A DNA stretch of 64,000 nucleotides from Hypsibius dujardini (Eukaryota > Tardigrada > Eutardigrada > Parachela > Hypsibiidae), in the NCBI GenBank assembly GCA_001579985.1, contig LRSR01014463.1, positions 1 through 64,000 of the forward strand, read 5' to 3'. The translations under genes were made by a program, and so were the position numbers. The notes under the pieces were generated by a model. That model was not told the DNA's origin, did not search any database, and saw nothing but the letters and a program-made list of their open reading frames with translations. Of this stretch, positions 1-12,094 are shown one piece after another (positions within the stretch are counted from its first letter, which is position 1; every line of letters begins with the position of its first letter).

Positions 1-128
1 GCCTGTCAGATTGTCAGCGGCACAGGATTGCGCACATGCCACGTCATCATCTATGCAGGAACCTTCATAATTTTTACCGATGCACGGCTTTGGCTTCGTT
101 GTAGTTGCCGTTACAGCAGCTACCAGTC
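1..128 (-). CDS. Partial secreted-type Cys-rich protein, internal or C-terminal exon
   Basis: On the minus strand an open exon begins at 128, just after a TTTTAG acceptor (129-130), and runs off the left edge. It reads a short Thr/Lys/Pro linker (TATTTKPKPC) and then a Cys-rich stretch with four cysteines (motifs KNYEGSC, DVACAQSC). A Thr-rich linker followed by a small Cys-rich module resembles the linkers and tails of the secreted genes further right, and the fragment may belong to the same kind of gene. It is too short to assign to a family. The rest of the gene is outside the window. The open frame, the acceptor and the cysteine spacing are what I see; the family is unknown. Confidence 0.45.
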
Positions 129-1500
129 CTAAAATGTCGAAACACACAAAATGTTTCATTTAGATCCATAAATAAAGATATGCTCGGCGCTTGTGTAACA
201 GTTGCATGCAATTACAGGTACAGGGGAAGAAAAAGTAAAGTAATGACATTAAGATGTTCATTTCGTTTCATGTTTTCATGAAATAGCGCAAAGTACTGAC
301 ATTCCAAACTCGCTCTTTCATCCAAACAGATTTCCATACCAAGCAAAGGTCACCAAAACTGGAGAGACAAACAGACAAATGGACAGTCAAGAAGGCAGGC
401 AGGCAAGCAATCAGACAGACTGAAAGACAACACTTTTTCACTCAGTGGCGACTTGAGGTCATTCGGAGGGATTTAGATTTCTGTTCCACCCCTTCGACTC
501 GGTGGGGGGGGGGAGGCTTAGTTTGAGCCTGTAAAAGCCTGAACATTTTTTCATCTCTCAAAAGTAAAAAACCACGAATGAAAACCCTGTGGTTATTGAT
601 CCCATGACGTGCCTGCATTTATACCTGCATATCCTTGACAGAAACATGCTTGAATCGGGCTACGTTTCGGAATCGGCTCGCATTATCCGCTTATTGTTCC
701 TGCCGATACCAGATCTCGAGGGCCGCTGAAATAATTCTCTAAAATTTTCATATTAATTCCATTAGTTTAAAAAAAATATTCAGGGAAATCGGGATGAGAC
801 ATCTCGTTCCGACCCTCGTGAGACAAGATCAAAATGTGTAGTGACTTAAAGATAATAAGCTAGAAATTCTCAGATTGACTGCAAGACTAATAAGTTGATT
901 TTTTTTTGCTGGTTCAGCAAATTCAGTTCAGTAATTTTTTTTTGCTAATTCAGCTTTTTGATTGATTTTGTGGTCGAGATTTTGACAATTTTAACTTTCC
1001 GTTTGCAGTGTCCAATTCCTTAGTCGTAATGAGCACTCCCATGGCAATCGCCGTGACATATGCCCAACTCATCCTTGATGGTCCGTCCCCTTTCCAAAAA
1101 TCTCTTTTCCTCGGTCAAATAGCACACTGACTGCGCAATTCACTTGAATGCGCGCTGGAGAAAATTTTATTTTTTGCTGGAGAAAATTTTTTTATTATTT
1201 GTTGTTGGAGAAAATGTCTGTTTAATTTTTGCCGCAGAAACGGTTTGAGGGGTGCGATCGACAGATGTGCCCTTCGGCCACTCCCCGCTGTGAGGAACTT
1301 GTCGTGCCACCGAGCCGCCCTGTCAAGCCATAAGAAAGCACTTGGAGCGCCGAAATGCAACTCCATGAAATAAAAATGTGCGCTTTAGATTTCGCTGTCG
1401 AATTTAGTTCGGCAAAATGCGCGTGTGTTAATTGTTCTGTTACGCACGCGAAACTTTGTCTGATTCCGCTAAATGTGAAAAAATGTTATGTGATTATATG

Positions 1501-1795
1501 CACAATTGCTTTTAATGCCTATGTGCCCAAGTTGAAGCCACTCTTTAAGCTTTAGCCCAGCAAAATAGGTTGGTCCGACTTTGAGCCAATTCCAGCTAAC
1601 GCGAGCAGCTCTTTTTGATCGATCAATTGATTGTGCAAATTTACTTTTTGCGGTCAAGCGTTTTTTATTGATTTCCTGCGTGTTTTTCGATGCTTAAAAT
1701 GCCCCCAGCCTATTAAGCCACGCCCAGTTACATTTTGTATATTAATATGTTTTTTTCCTGATTTTACTTCGTTCTATTCTCCGATGGTTGACATT
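1501..1795 (-). mobile_element. Partial copy (one arm plus centre) of a foldback element
   Basis: This stretch matches, with scattered differences, one arm and the centre of the complete foldback element at 27,600-28,048. Shared landmarks are the outer TTGCTTTTAATGC, the CTTTAAGCTTT block, the CGATCAATTGATTGTGCAAA-like block, the GGCGTGGCTTA block (in complement) and the ATTAATATGTTTTT centre. The second arm is absent here. No coding capacity is visible; it is a non-autonomous repeat. Confidence 0.6.
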
Positions 1796-2786
1796 GACAT
1801 ATTACAACTCAACACTAGGGGGCCATTCACATATTACGTCATCAAAGGAGGGTAGGTGGGTGGTCTGGACCCCTGAGTACTCATCAGTAAAATAGGCCCC
1901 GCCCTCCAGTATTATTTTGATTATCTGGGTAGGTGGGTGGTCGAAAAAGACCATTTTTTTATTATATAACATATATGAATAAAAGCAAAGGTGCCCCTGC
2001 ACCTTTAAAAGTTTAGGGGGAACCAATAATATGTAACAGTGTTTGTCCGAACATTTGTCGGTTATCAGTTTGCGAATGATGATGCGCAAAACAATAAGTG
2101 CTGGTGAATAAAACTAATTTGAATTTGGCTGGTCAAATCGCAACAAGAAGCTCTATTTCAAAAACCTAGAAATAACTACAATCATTTATAAGGTGAAGAA
2201 AATTCGCATATTTCGTTCACATGGTTGGATTATAACAAAATATTGCGGCGCGCATTTGCACTCGAATCCGAATTAAAACAGACTCGCGGTTTGCGATGCG
2301 CTCTGCGATTGCGTTTGCGCTCTGCGATTGAGAGAGAGATTAGAGTGCTGTGGTGATCAACTCGTGTTGAGCGTCGCGAGCTGTCCGCGCAGTGGAGAAC
2401 CGGTTTCACTTTCATTCTACAAGAATGCTACTTCCCAATACGATCGATGGCTGTACCTGCACTGCCCCTTAGGCAGTGTGATATTGGTTGGTTGGCGAAC
2501 GCGAACGTCTGCTACGGAAAGACCCACACCACCGTGCGCTTTCTCCGTTTACAGTAAACAAGAGTAATACTAGCAAGCGATACGATCGATGGAAAGATCG
2601 AGGAGCTCAGTCAATTGTTTTGCGAAAACAGAATTGATGCCTTAAGTTCAGGCATTTCTTACTAATACTGAAAACGTTTTATTGTTTGTTGAGAGCTAGT
2701 CCCTGAAGCTTTTAGACGTTCATCTTCGGCAACGCTCGATCTTGATAAAGGCTAAAGTCCGAAAGGTAGGACGCCCTAGACTAGAC

Positions 2787-3030
2787 TGGTCAATCATGCG
2801 AGCACTGAATATGATGACCCCGCCCATGACTGACACACGCACACACGAACAGACACACACGAACCAATCATAGAGGAGCACTGAATGTGATAACCCCGTC
2901 TATGAATGTGACAGACGGGCACAGACAGACACTAAAAACTCCAAACACACTGACCAATCATAGACGAGCATTGAATTCGATGACTCCGCCCATGACTGTG
3001 AGAGACAGGCTCAGACAGACATTCTCGATT
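2787..3030. repeat. Imperfect tandem repeat, three units of roughly 85-100 bp
   Basis: The motif CAATCATG/AGACGAGCA(C/T)TGAA followed by GATGACCCCGCCCATGACTG and a CAGACA-rich tail occurs three times in a row. It lies about 120 bp upstream of the SUEL-lectin start codon, so it may overlap that gene's promoter region. No function can be assigned. Confidence 0.6.
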
Positions 3031-3147
3031 TTCAACCACAGCACTGCAACTTAGAGGATCTCGTCACTTCGCTCCTCGGTCTGCAAAAATTCTCTCTCAA
3101 ACATCTGTGATCATTTTTTTTATCGTCGAGTGTGTTTTTCCCTTGAA

Positions 3148-3716
3148 ATGGGAGTCGCAAGTGGTTGGTGGAGTGCTTCCTGGCTGTGCGTGGCTGTTGC
3201 GCTGTCCGCTATTCGGTTGAGTGTGGAGATCGGCGAGCAGACTACCTTTTTGGAGCCCAATCCGGGATCGAGGACGAAGCTGCAATGTCCGCTGCAGAGC
3301 AACGCCACTTTGAGGATTATGGGCGCAAAGATTTATTTATCGAGCGCCAATCTCGTGGACCTCGATCCCCGCACCGTTGACGAGTGCGGTTTGTTGGCGG
3401 ACATGAGGAGGTTATGCTTCGGAAAGAGGTCTTGTCTGGTGAAGCGAGAGCAGGATAAAGAGTCGAAAGACTGCAACGAGCGCCGCGTGGTGATATATTT
3501 CCGATGCGATGGTACGTTTAAGCGGTCTTAACAGTTTAGCTTCCTTGCTATTGAGACGGTGATATGCGATATGGTGCGATAATTATACACCATAATTTGG
3601 TTATTTTGGTAATGTTTAATTTGATGATGATTGATTCAGGCGTTCACGACGACGTCTTCGGCGGTGGAGGGAAGCGTAACAATCAACAAAATCCATCACA
3701 TGAACGGTTTCGGTGA
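3148..3716 (+). CDS. Secreted SUEL-type (galactose/rhamnose-binding) lectin, single domain, two exons
   Basis: Exons 3148-3511 and 3640-3716 (GTACGT donor, GATTCAG acceptor) give 146 residues. I chose the ATG at 3148 because a hydrophobic signal peptide follows directly; the frame is open slightly further upstream but only with GTG. Residues about 30-120 match a SUEL/Gal_Lectin domain: KLQCP near the start, LRIMGAKI, a Cys in VDECG, RLCFGKRSCLV, then KDCNERRVVIYFRC, so the usual conserved cysteines are present. The family binds L-rhamnose or D-galactose and is found in egg, venom and immune secretions and in EVA-1/latrophilin ectodomains. The second exon adds only a short Gly/Asn/Gln tail, so no membrane anchor is seen. 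The partner and role here are unknown. It is the only gene of this type in the window. Confidence 0.8.
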
Positions 3717-6265
3717 TTCAACTGTCGCTTCGTACAAAAAGTTTAAATGCTTAAAAAAACGCCTTTACGGAATCCACCCTGTTAATGTGTTTCTCCTGGG
3801 ATGCCGTTTCTGTTTCTGCTCCATGTAAATTGTTCCGTTTTGTTGCAGCTCAAATGCAACAGCACTGAAATACGGTTTTTCCAATTCGGATTACGCAGCT
3901 GTCCTCTATAAAACGTAATTTCACCTGTCATCTCTATATTATTACACTGTGCGTTGCAGCATGGCTTGGAAGTTGACAATTGTAAGCATCTTTGAAGACA
4001 CATAGACGCAGAACACTTTCACATTTACCCAAAACCGCCGTGTCAATGTAGTAAAATCAAATTCAGCGCCCCGACATTTCGTACTCAGAAAACTCGTGTA
4101 CCGACTTTTCGAACCTCTAAATCAAATTCAGCGTCCCGACATTTCGTACTCAGAAAACTCGTGTACCGACTTTTCGAACCTCTAAATCCGTATCCGGGAA
4201 CACTTCGTACCCAGACATATGATGCGCGACAATTTTTCATTTGGTCCTCTATTTTCAAGACGAAGCAGTTAGCAGGCCTATCCAAGTCCAGTATTTGGAA
4301 AAAAACCCAGATATCATTACGTTCTGGACGTAGGCCGAACCACAATTCAGTAAGGATTACGCACTCAAAATTATTCAGTCGATTATGCCTGAAAGCATAA
4401 CAGTAAACAAAACGTTTCTTTCCCGGCAGTTGAAATACTAGTTTTCATGGCCTACTAAATGTTTCTCTGTAGGGAATATTTTAGTTCGAATTGTCTTGGT
4501 AAGATTTGTCAAGTGATACGAATGTTTGTCTGAATGTCTGGATCCGAACTAAGAGGTACAATTTGTCTGGGTACAACTTGTTTTGGGTAGTGGGTACGAT
4601 AAGTCCGCGCACGAAGGTTTGCTTGTTTACAGAGCTTTACAATACACGGCTTCTTGCCGATTCTCACCTCCTCGGATTGCGGGGGTTGAATTTTATTTTG
4701 CTAACGGCCTCAAGCTCTTGTTTTGTTGTACTGGATTCTTTGGAGTTCAAGTTACAACGGATGCCTGCCGGCTTATCGAGTAATGCGATGAATTGCTTTC
4801 CGTCCTGTCGGGAGACGGTTTGATGTCAACAGTATTCTAAATACGTAAAATGTTTACACCTAATGCGAATACTCCTAAATATATTCTAAGACTACAATTT
4901 ATACCACTCTAGTGCCCCCTTCCCCCCCCCCCCGTGGTGATGAATAACACTTTATTTGAAATGGAACTTTTCAGCTCGGAACTCAATGAGTTGCCACATG
5001 AACACTGAAAAAAACTGTCAGCCAGAAGCAACGGAGGAATAATGGTGGAAAAGGGTTTGAGAAGGTGAAACAAAGGATGGTTCGAGTTAATTTGTTTATA
5101 CTAGTGTAAGAAACCGGGCCACTTCCACTTCCGTCAGACAACAGAAATCACCCGGACAAACCAGACAATTAAATTTCTTTAAGTTTTTGTCCGTCATGCA
5201 AAATTTTTCTGTAAGGGATTAATTGTCCTGAAATAAGATGGACTTAATTGACCCTCAAAATGTGCGTTTTTGTTCTTATATGTCAGCAATGGAACCATCC
5301 GATCGAAGCTAACCGCCTTTTTCGCATACAGTGCAAGTGCTCACATTTCGCGTACGTCACAATGTCGATTTCAACTCCACTGCCTCATTCTCTCTCTGCT
5401 GCATCGAGCGGCTCTGACCCGCAGTGCAGAGCTGAACTGCTACTTTCAACTCAAAACACAGCTCACAAAGATGGAAAACTTGCGATTGCATCGGTGATTA
5501 GCCATTCCAGACACAAGAATGCTGAAATTTAACAGTAAAAGCGGGGGGAAAGTTAAAAAATGTGCACGGTCGCCACTGTGTGATGTGTTGCGTAATGGAG
5601 TCAGCTTTAAACAACCGGTGAGTGTGAGTCGCTCATACCAAACGAGTGAAACTGAATTGAATTGAATTGAACGTTGATTTGAAAAAGACCTGTGACGTAC
5701 GCAAAACATGAAGACTTTAACTGTAGTTGAGCTTTCCGATCTCTGCTTTGTACTTGTAGGTTGAACTCAACAAGTTAGTTCCTTGTGCGTCTGTCATAAG
5801 CTTGGACGTCTACACAAAACAGCAAGAAACACACCAAAAGACGTCGCATTTGTCATTAGCGCAGGAAATTAGCCCGAGGGAAGGTAAGCGCACACGGTGT
5901 CAGTGGCGCGCCGAAAGGAGGTGTTTTGTTGATCTAAACCCCCCCCCCTCTCTCCTCGAAAGTCCAAAAAGTGCCCTAAGGGTCTCCCATTTAAAGAAAA
6001 ATCATGATGAACAATTTTCATGCAATACTCCCCCCCCCCTTACGTTCTATCGGAAATATTTCGGGTACAATAAAAAATAAATTTCGGAAAAAATAACACA
6101 CCTCCCTCAAACCAAAGCTCGGCGCGCCACTGCACGGTGGAACGCTTTGTGCTATTTTCGCGATACGAACTAGCTGTACAAAGTGAGCAGTTCCATATAA
6201 ATAAATCTAACGATCATAAACACGTCCGCATGAAATCGCGAAGACACTTTTTCTGTATTTGAGTC
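3717..6265. other. Spacer between lectin and GPCR genes
   Basis: No gene recognised. A direct repeat of about 65 bp (4057-4120 and 4121-4185; motif CCCGACATTTCGTACTCAG) is followed by sequence that recurs, diverged, inside the GPCR intron near 10,920-11,040 (shared words CCCAGATATCATTACGTT and ACGCACTCAAAATTATTCAG), so both are old copies of one dispersed repeat. Homopolymer C runs occur near 4920, 5940 and 6030. A hAT-like MITE lies at 5901-6132, shortly before the GPCR start. Confidence 0.55.
5901..6132. mobile_element. hAT-type MITE (non-autonomous DNA transposon)
   Basis: The element starts CAGTGGCGCGCC and ends GGCGCGCCACTG, a perfect 12-bp terminal inverted repeat. Further in, GGAGGTGTTTT on the left faces ACACACCTCC on the right. 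It is flanked by 8-bp target-site duplications (CACGGTGT on the left, CACGGTGG on the right, one mismatch). A CAGTGGCG end with an 8-bp duplication is typical of the hAT superfamily. At 232 bp it encodes no protein. Confidence 0.85.
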
Positions 6266-9200
6266 ATGTCATTCGACGACCTCGATTCAAACTCCACGGC
6301 TGTTCCCCTCTACTCCCGCGATCAAATTGACTCTGCCTACTACGTCCAGTGGGTTTTCTACCCAATCCTGCTGGTGTTGGGGACCGTCGGGAATGTCTTG
6401 AATATTACGATCCTTCTGGCGGGTGTCAAGTCGAGTACCAGTACAACCGTTTACCTGGCATTTGTCGCGGTTGCAGACCTATTTGTACTGTAAGCAGAAA
6501 TCAGCGTTTTTGCTATTTTTTAAAAATAAATTACTAAACGCTATAATTTCGCTATACTTCGAAAACAACTAGCTCCGCCCCTTGTAATGAAAAAAATTGC
6601 AAATTGTGACAATCGTTTCAACATGAAATTCGGAATGGGAAACAAGGAATTGCAATTATTTGGCTTCATAAGCGCTCCATTTCAATTGCGTAGAAGGTGT
6701 TTCGTTGGTAAAAAATAAGAAAAATGGGTTCTTCCAAAGTTGTACTGGTTTTGAAAGGGCCAACAGAAAGCTCTCTGGAAAACAGAATACCACGCAAATA
6801 TGTTTCTCCAAAATCATTTTTAAGAAAATAGAGCAAGTGCCTTCCGCTTTCCGAGGACGAGCGCTTAAATTGTCATAATTGGTTACAATATAAAAAGCAA
6901 AACGCACTATCAGGCAATCAAGTGTTCACGCGCAATGTAGCCAAAAAAGAAAAACTTGACATTTTCCTTGATGAACTGAGTCCCCATTACAGCTTGAAAT
7001 TTTTTTTAAAGCTCTACTAGAGTTTAGAGGAAATATAATTCAGCATAAAAAATTGGCTGGGATCACAGGGTGGCAGTGATAATTAATTCCTTGTAGTCGC
7101 AAGTTTGGGAAAACTACAAAAATTTATATTTGGACTAGAATCGGTAGTCTTCTGGTTAGCCGCTAAGAGAGACTGTTTGTTAGTCACTGAAAATAAATCG
7201 ACCAAAACTTTCTTAACTCGATTAATATTATATTAAATTTTATCATCATATATCATATTGTTTTTAGGTGGCTGCAACTGCCGCGACACATTTTGAACTC
7301 CAACGAAAAGTACATCGGCAATTTATCCGATTCCGCTCGAGCGGAATATGAGACACCCTTTCGTCAGTTTGACGGAATTCAACGATGGGGCCTCGAGACT
7401 GCTATTCAACTATCTGATTGGTACGTTCATATTAACGAACAGGACGCAAGAATTTACAAAAATTAATCGTTACAGAGTTTTATCGACAAGAAAAATTTTT
7501 AAAATGATTTTGAAGGTTATGGAAATTACGAAGATTGCGAATTACGCTCATTTTTTACGCTCAAAAAAGTCCCTCACGCCTGGTTCTTAAATCGTTCGTC
7601 TCAAATATTTACCCTTAGCTCTTAATTAAGCGTAAATATCTAATTTAGTTCTTGATCGTAAAGAAACTAATTTTTAGTACATTTTTAGGACTTTGCTAAT
7701 ATTTTCGTCTGAAAGACTCGTTACCACTCTCGCACCGATGCATTTCCGACAACGCTGCTCAGCGAAGACCGCCATTGTAACCGAATGCCTGCTTCTGAGC
7801 TGCTGCTTACTCTTCACCATCTACAATCCCATTCAATCTTACTACTGCATGAGCATACCTGACTATGTGTATGATAAAACCGGATGTATCGAGAACACCG
7901 AGTGGCTTACTAACTGGGCTCCCTTACAGAAACGTGCCGAGGTAAGTAGCGTGACTCGGCTAAAGCATCTCTGAATCACTATTCGTAATGTGCTCTAGCC
8001 AAACAGGTTTTTGGGAAAGTTCAGTCCTAATGTGTTCCTTATTGCTCAGTTCTAATATACAATAAAACTCGTCTAATGTAAACCTCAAAAATCCAAAATT
8101 TTTGTTCAACTTAAACGAGGAATTTACATTAGCCTACGGGCCCCTAAGGGCCCCCAAGGGCACCCCGGGGCGGGGTGGGGCGAGAAGGGGGCAAAATTTC
8201 CCCCATTAAAACTCAGTGCTTGTAGAAATTCCGTACTTGGCCGCCGCAGCATTTTGTTTCGTATGACCGAGATCCTTCAACAGCAAAATTTTCTGGACAA
8301 GAATTAGCTCCTCTGCCAGCGTTTTACTTCAACGATCGGTGCCATTTTAACAAAATATAGAAGGTACAAAAACTAACACATGCAGCTCAATGCGCAGATA
8401 AACACTGCAGTGGCTTGCAGGAAAGATTAAAAGTAAGAAACAAGAGGGATTTCGTCGAACATTTTTAAGGAAAAATGTCGAATTCAATTTAGGAGAGGTG
8501 CGTTTTACATGGTTGACCGCGAAATTTGTTCAACATACCATATAGAGGGAATATTTACATTAAGTTTCGCCCCCCTATGTTATATGTATAGGACAAAATC
8601 GGTGCAGATGAAAAGTTCAAAATAGACGAGGTATTCCATATAGACGAGGTTTACATAACACGAGTTTTACTTTAATCAGTTTTTCTTTATCAAGATCTTC
8701 CACAATTACTAGCGTTTCTGTTCTTGCACGTGAAGTAGTAAAGCAATAATGATGTTAGCTCAGCTGTTTTACACTGAATGATACATCTCTAGTACACATC
8801 TGGCGTACGAAAAGTCTTTTTTCCGTACACAGTAAAGACGAATCTACACCATGAATTTGTACGTTGAAACAGCGGCTTATATCATACATTTAATGTACGG
8901 CCACCAAAAAACGTACGCCGTACATATTATGTACAACTGCATTTATTTTAATCCGTGTGTACAAATTTCAGCCCTTAAAAACATTACGCAGGAAAATAAG
9001 TGTCTGACAGAAATCCCTAGAGAAATCTTATGTGATTCGTTAGGCGTACAGTCAACGACAAGATTGAGTGTAATGGAGGGTCCGGGGGGATGGGCAAAAG
9101 GGGCGGAGCAGGGGTGATTTTCATACAACCGAACAATCAACCACTCGATCTGCAGCAGTTGTTTTGTTCCATTTTCAGACAAAGAATTTATTGTCCAGTT

Positions 9201-11992
9201 TATGTAAAGGATGAAAGCTATGTACAAAATGGATGAAAATTTCAAATTTCATGACATCACCGAGCTGAAGAAACATCAAAAACAAAAAGCAACACCGGAA
9301 ACAAAATTGGCAGAGGGCAAACAATCGAGCAATCAACCGGTATCGTACATGAACAATAAAACTTATCAAACCTTCTAACTACTGACACTTGACAAACCAA
9401 GTTATAATATTGTTCCAGTCATGCCACAGCCGTGAAACGTGAAAGCAAAAGTTTCGCATTTCTTCGTGAAAATGCAAAAACTGTTTCAGAACTATTTTTG
9501 GGCACATATTTCGCCGTGTTTCAAAACAATTAGAAATCCCACCACTGCGTCCCACAAGTTGCCAAACCCTGGGCACCCTGCACAGCCTTTTATTCTGTCA
9601 TTTATTTCTAAAAACGTACAGTCTGCTCGTGTTTCGAATAAAAATGAATAAAGCGTATAAATTTTGAGCGCTCACACATGTCGCTTCACATAAATTTAGA
9701 CGGATAAAAAAAATGGTCACACGCCCTAAGAACGATCTCACAAATTATGGGCGGAATGGCTTATAATTTGTGTGAAAATTTGACTTTTCGTATGACTTTT
9801 CGTACTTAATTTTTTCATGTGTATTAGCGCGCGCAACACGAGTTTCAACTAATGTAAAAGTCGATAGTTGTGTATTTGGTCCTAATTTAATTCTTGCATT
9901 TTAGTATTGTTCAAACTAACTTGCAGCTTCAGACTTTAAGCAGACTATAAAGATGTAAGTGGAAAAAATGAAGCTCTTTTTAGCTCTTTGCACTGATAAG
10001 AGACCGATTATCAGTGCCAGTCTCAGATATTGGCCAAACTTTTTTCCTGAAAACCTTTTTTCTAGTTTGATTTTTGAAAATATTGTCTGCTAAGGATAAT
10101 GCTCTGTTTAATTGAAAAAAAATTGAGAAGTTGTGAAATAATCCTGTGCCAACAATGAAAACCAATTTTTAAAAGTATTTTTCTTTCATATTTCTTGTCA
10201 TTATTAATCAAATTTTATCTAAAATCGATTGGCATCGGCAAAAATAATTCAAAATTGAAGTGGAGGAGCAATAATCACTGAAGGAACCTGGATGTTACTC
10301 GCTCGCCATGCAATAATGCCGAATAATAGCCGTGACGTCTCGCCCTCGCTTTCAAAAAACCTTTGGCTTATGATAATCGTTTCGCAATTACATTTTGAGT
10401 CAGTGCGTGTCAAAAAATTGAAAGAATAAATACATTTTAGAAATCAGTGTTTATGGCTGAGACTAAAATTTTCCTCATGTTTTCTAACTTTGTAAAGTTT
10501 TTCCTGTTGATTAAGGCATTGTCTCCGGTAAACAATGTTTGTTAAAATCATGTTCGGGCACATATTTTCAGGCTAAAAGTCTGGCACGGATAACTGTTTC
10601 CTTGTAAGTTTTTCTAATTTTTAAATTTAGTTTTTTCTTCCAGGAAGAGTGAAATGAAGCGTTTGTTTAGTTTCAGAAAATTAAGTTGCATGAGTAATTT
10701 GGTACGCTCAAGAAATGAGAAGTTTGCAAAAAAAATTTGTTTTTCTTAATTCCCTGTAAAAATTTGCTCGCGGCGATGGAAACCTCGTTTAACCTTGGCA
10801 TGTGGTATCCCGACAATTTGCCTTTATAAAAAAATTGCATCAGGCGACCATTCCTGTGCCAAGTATTCGCATACAGACTGAAGACGTAGCAAGCTCATCC
10901 AAATGCAACATTCTGACCATAGAGCCCAGATATCATTACGTTGTAAACGTGCATCGCACCAGAATCTTTGCCGGGACTCCAGATGACGCACTCAAAATTA
11001 TTCAGCCGAACTGTCTTAGTACGATTTGTCAAACTGATACGAAATTCTATCTATCTTTCTAAGTAGCGACTTACGAGAAGCGCCTTTCGCTGTCTGAATG
11101 TCTGAATGTCTGAATGTCTGAATGTCTGAATAACCGAATGTCTGAATGTCTGAATGACCGAATGTCGGAATGTCTGAATGTCTGAATGACCGAATGTCTG
11201 AATGTCTGAATGACCGAATGTCGGAATGTCTGAATGTCTGAATGACCGAAAGTCTAAATGTCTGAAAATAGATGGCAACCGTCCCAATGGAAACGAAACA
11301 CAGCTGATTCTTGATTTCATATTTAGATGGGCGTTTCCGTCTTCAAATATGTCGCCATCGTACTGGTCAACTCAGCTCTTCTGTGCGTTCTGTGCCGCTC
11401 CTGGCATTCCTCCACGAACCTCAAGCGAAATCATCAACCGCAGCGCTCGCCAAAATCGGAAATGTACCTCAAAAGCGGCGCCATTCTCTGCGCCAGTACT
11501 GCGCTGTACCTCAGCGCTCAGTTGCCCATGCTGGTGTTTAACATGCGAATTTACTCCCGCGACCATGGCGGCGGGGACGGATACCCGAAATCCTCCCAAT
11601 TATTCGCCACGCCCTTCGTCCAAATGGCCTTCCTCGCCAATTACTCCCTCAATTTCTACCTTTACTTCACCGTCAGTACGCGGTTCCGCGACGGACTGCG
11701 GGACATTTGTCGGCGGGGATCGCGGTTCGTGCAGTCGCCCAACACCAGCGCCACAGCTCTGTCCACCATTCCCATGAGCACGTCAACGGACTTTCTCGCA
11801 CGCACCTTGGTGCTAGCCAGCGGAGATCAGTTCATGTCCGACACCCCGCTGGCGTTGGAGACGACTTCGAAGGAGGCGAAGACGACGCAAGACGAGCGTG
11901 ATATAATGCACGAGGACGATGCTACTCCACCCCCGCAGCGGGACCGAATTGAACCGAGATTCAGCATTGGCAACGTTGACATACAGCGTTAA
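6266..11992 (+). CDS. Rhodopsin-class (class A) seven-transmembrane receptor, probably a peptide receptor
   Basis: Four exons (6266-6489, 7268-7420, 7689-7941, 11327-11992) join in frame to 431 residues. The N-terminus has an NST glycosylation site and no signal peptide. TM1 carries the GNVLNI motif and TM2 has AVADLF (LxxAD-like). TM3 ends in SERLV in place of DRY. TM4-TM7 follow; TM7 reads ANYSLNFYLY in place of NPxxY, a form seen in FMRFamide-receptor-like and nematode SRW-like receptors. The usual Cys at the top of TM3 is not seen, though ECL2 has two (YYC, TGC). The C-terminal tail is long and Ser/Thr-rich. Exon 3 ends at an AAACGTGCCGAG|GTAAGT donor, and exon 4 begins ATGGGCGTT after ATTTAG. 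The ligand is not deducible. The 3.4-kb last intron is packed with repeats. Orphan neuropeptide-like receptor is the safest call. Confidence 0.85.
8060..8672. mobile_element. TA-flanked MITE with pogo/Tc1-like ends
   Basis: The left end (AATAAAACTCGTCTAATGTA...) and the reverse complement of the right end (AGTAAAACTCGTGTTATGTA...) match over about 27 bp with three or four differences. TA dinucleotides abut both ends (8058-8059 and 8673-8674). An inner GAGGTTTACAT/ATGTAAACCTC pair reinforces the inverted repeat. At 613 bp with no meaningful open frame it is a non-autonomous derivative. A TA duplication and ends of this type point to the Tc1/mariner/pogo group; the exact family is inferred. It sits in the last GPCR intron. 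Confidence 0.7.
10011..10607. mobile_element. Old, diverged copy of the palindromic element seen at 32.5-33.3 kb
   Basis: The left end (CAGTGCCAGTCTCAGATATT, then GGCCAAACTTTTTTCCTGAA) resembles the left arm of the 32,531 element (CAGTGCAACTCTCAGATTGT, CCAAACTTTTTTCTTGAA). The right end (GTTAAAATCATGTTCGGGCA ... CCTTGTAAG) resembles that element's right arm (GTAAAATCATGTTAGGGGAC ... CCCTTGTAAG). The interior is diverged. I read it as an older relative of the same repeat family, with no coding content. Confidence 0.45.
11090..11265. repeat. Minisatellite of CTGAATGT / GACCGAATGT units in GPCR intron
   Basis: About twenty 8-bp units (CTGAATGT) interspersed with GACCGAATGT and GTCGGAATGT form a higher-order pattern that ends about 60 bp before the last GPCR exon. 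Long open frames across it come from the repeat, not from coding. Confidence 0.8.
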
Positions 11993-12094
11993 TCGTCACG
12001 GATACTTTAGTGTAACCACACGGGATCAAACCAAGGCGAACCTCCTGAAACTAAAAAATGTCACGAGAAGCACAAAATAAGAAGCCCCCGTCGC

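Larger units (their letters stand above)
129..3147. other. Intergenic or intronic DNA without a recognisable gene
   Basis: No open frame here looks coding. The stretch holds CAGA-rich simple sequence (355-430), three short direct repeats of a GGAGAAAAT-type unit (1140-1215), an arm of a foldback element (1501-1795), a sequence beginning GGGGGCCATTCACATATTACG (about 1817-1950) that resembles a transposon end but has no visible partner, and a three-unit tandem repeat at 2787-3030 just upstream of the lectin gene. Confidence 0.6.

Noticed and set aside
10802-11062. 86-codon plus-strand frame in the GPCR intron
   Set aside because: Overlaps a diverged dispersed repeat also seen near 4,300-4,520, where the frame is not kept; no recognisable domain.
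11226-11777. 183-codon frame overlapping the last GPCR exon
   Set aside because: Runs from the intron minisatellite into the exon in a wrong frame; the overlapping frame from 11,327 encodes TM5-TM7.
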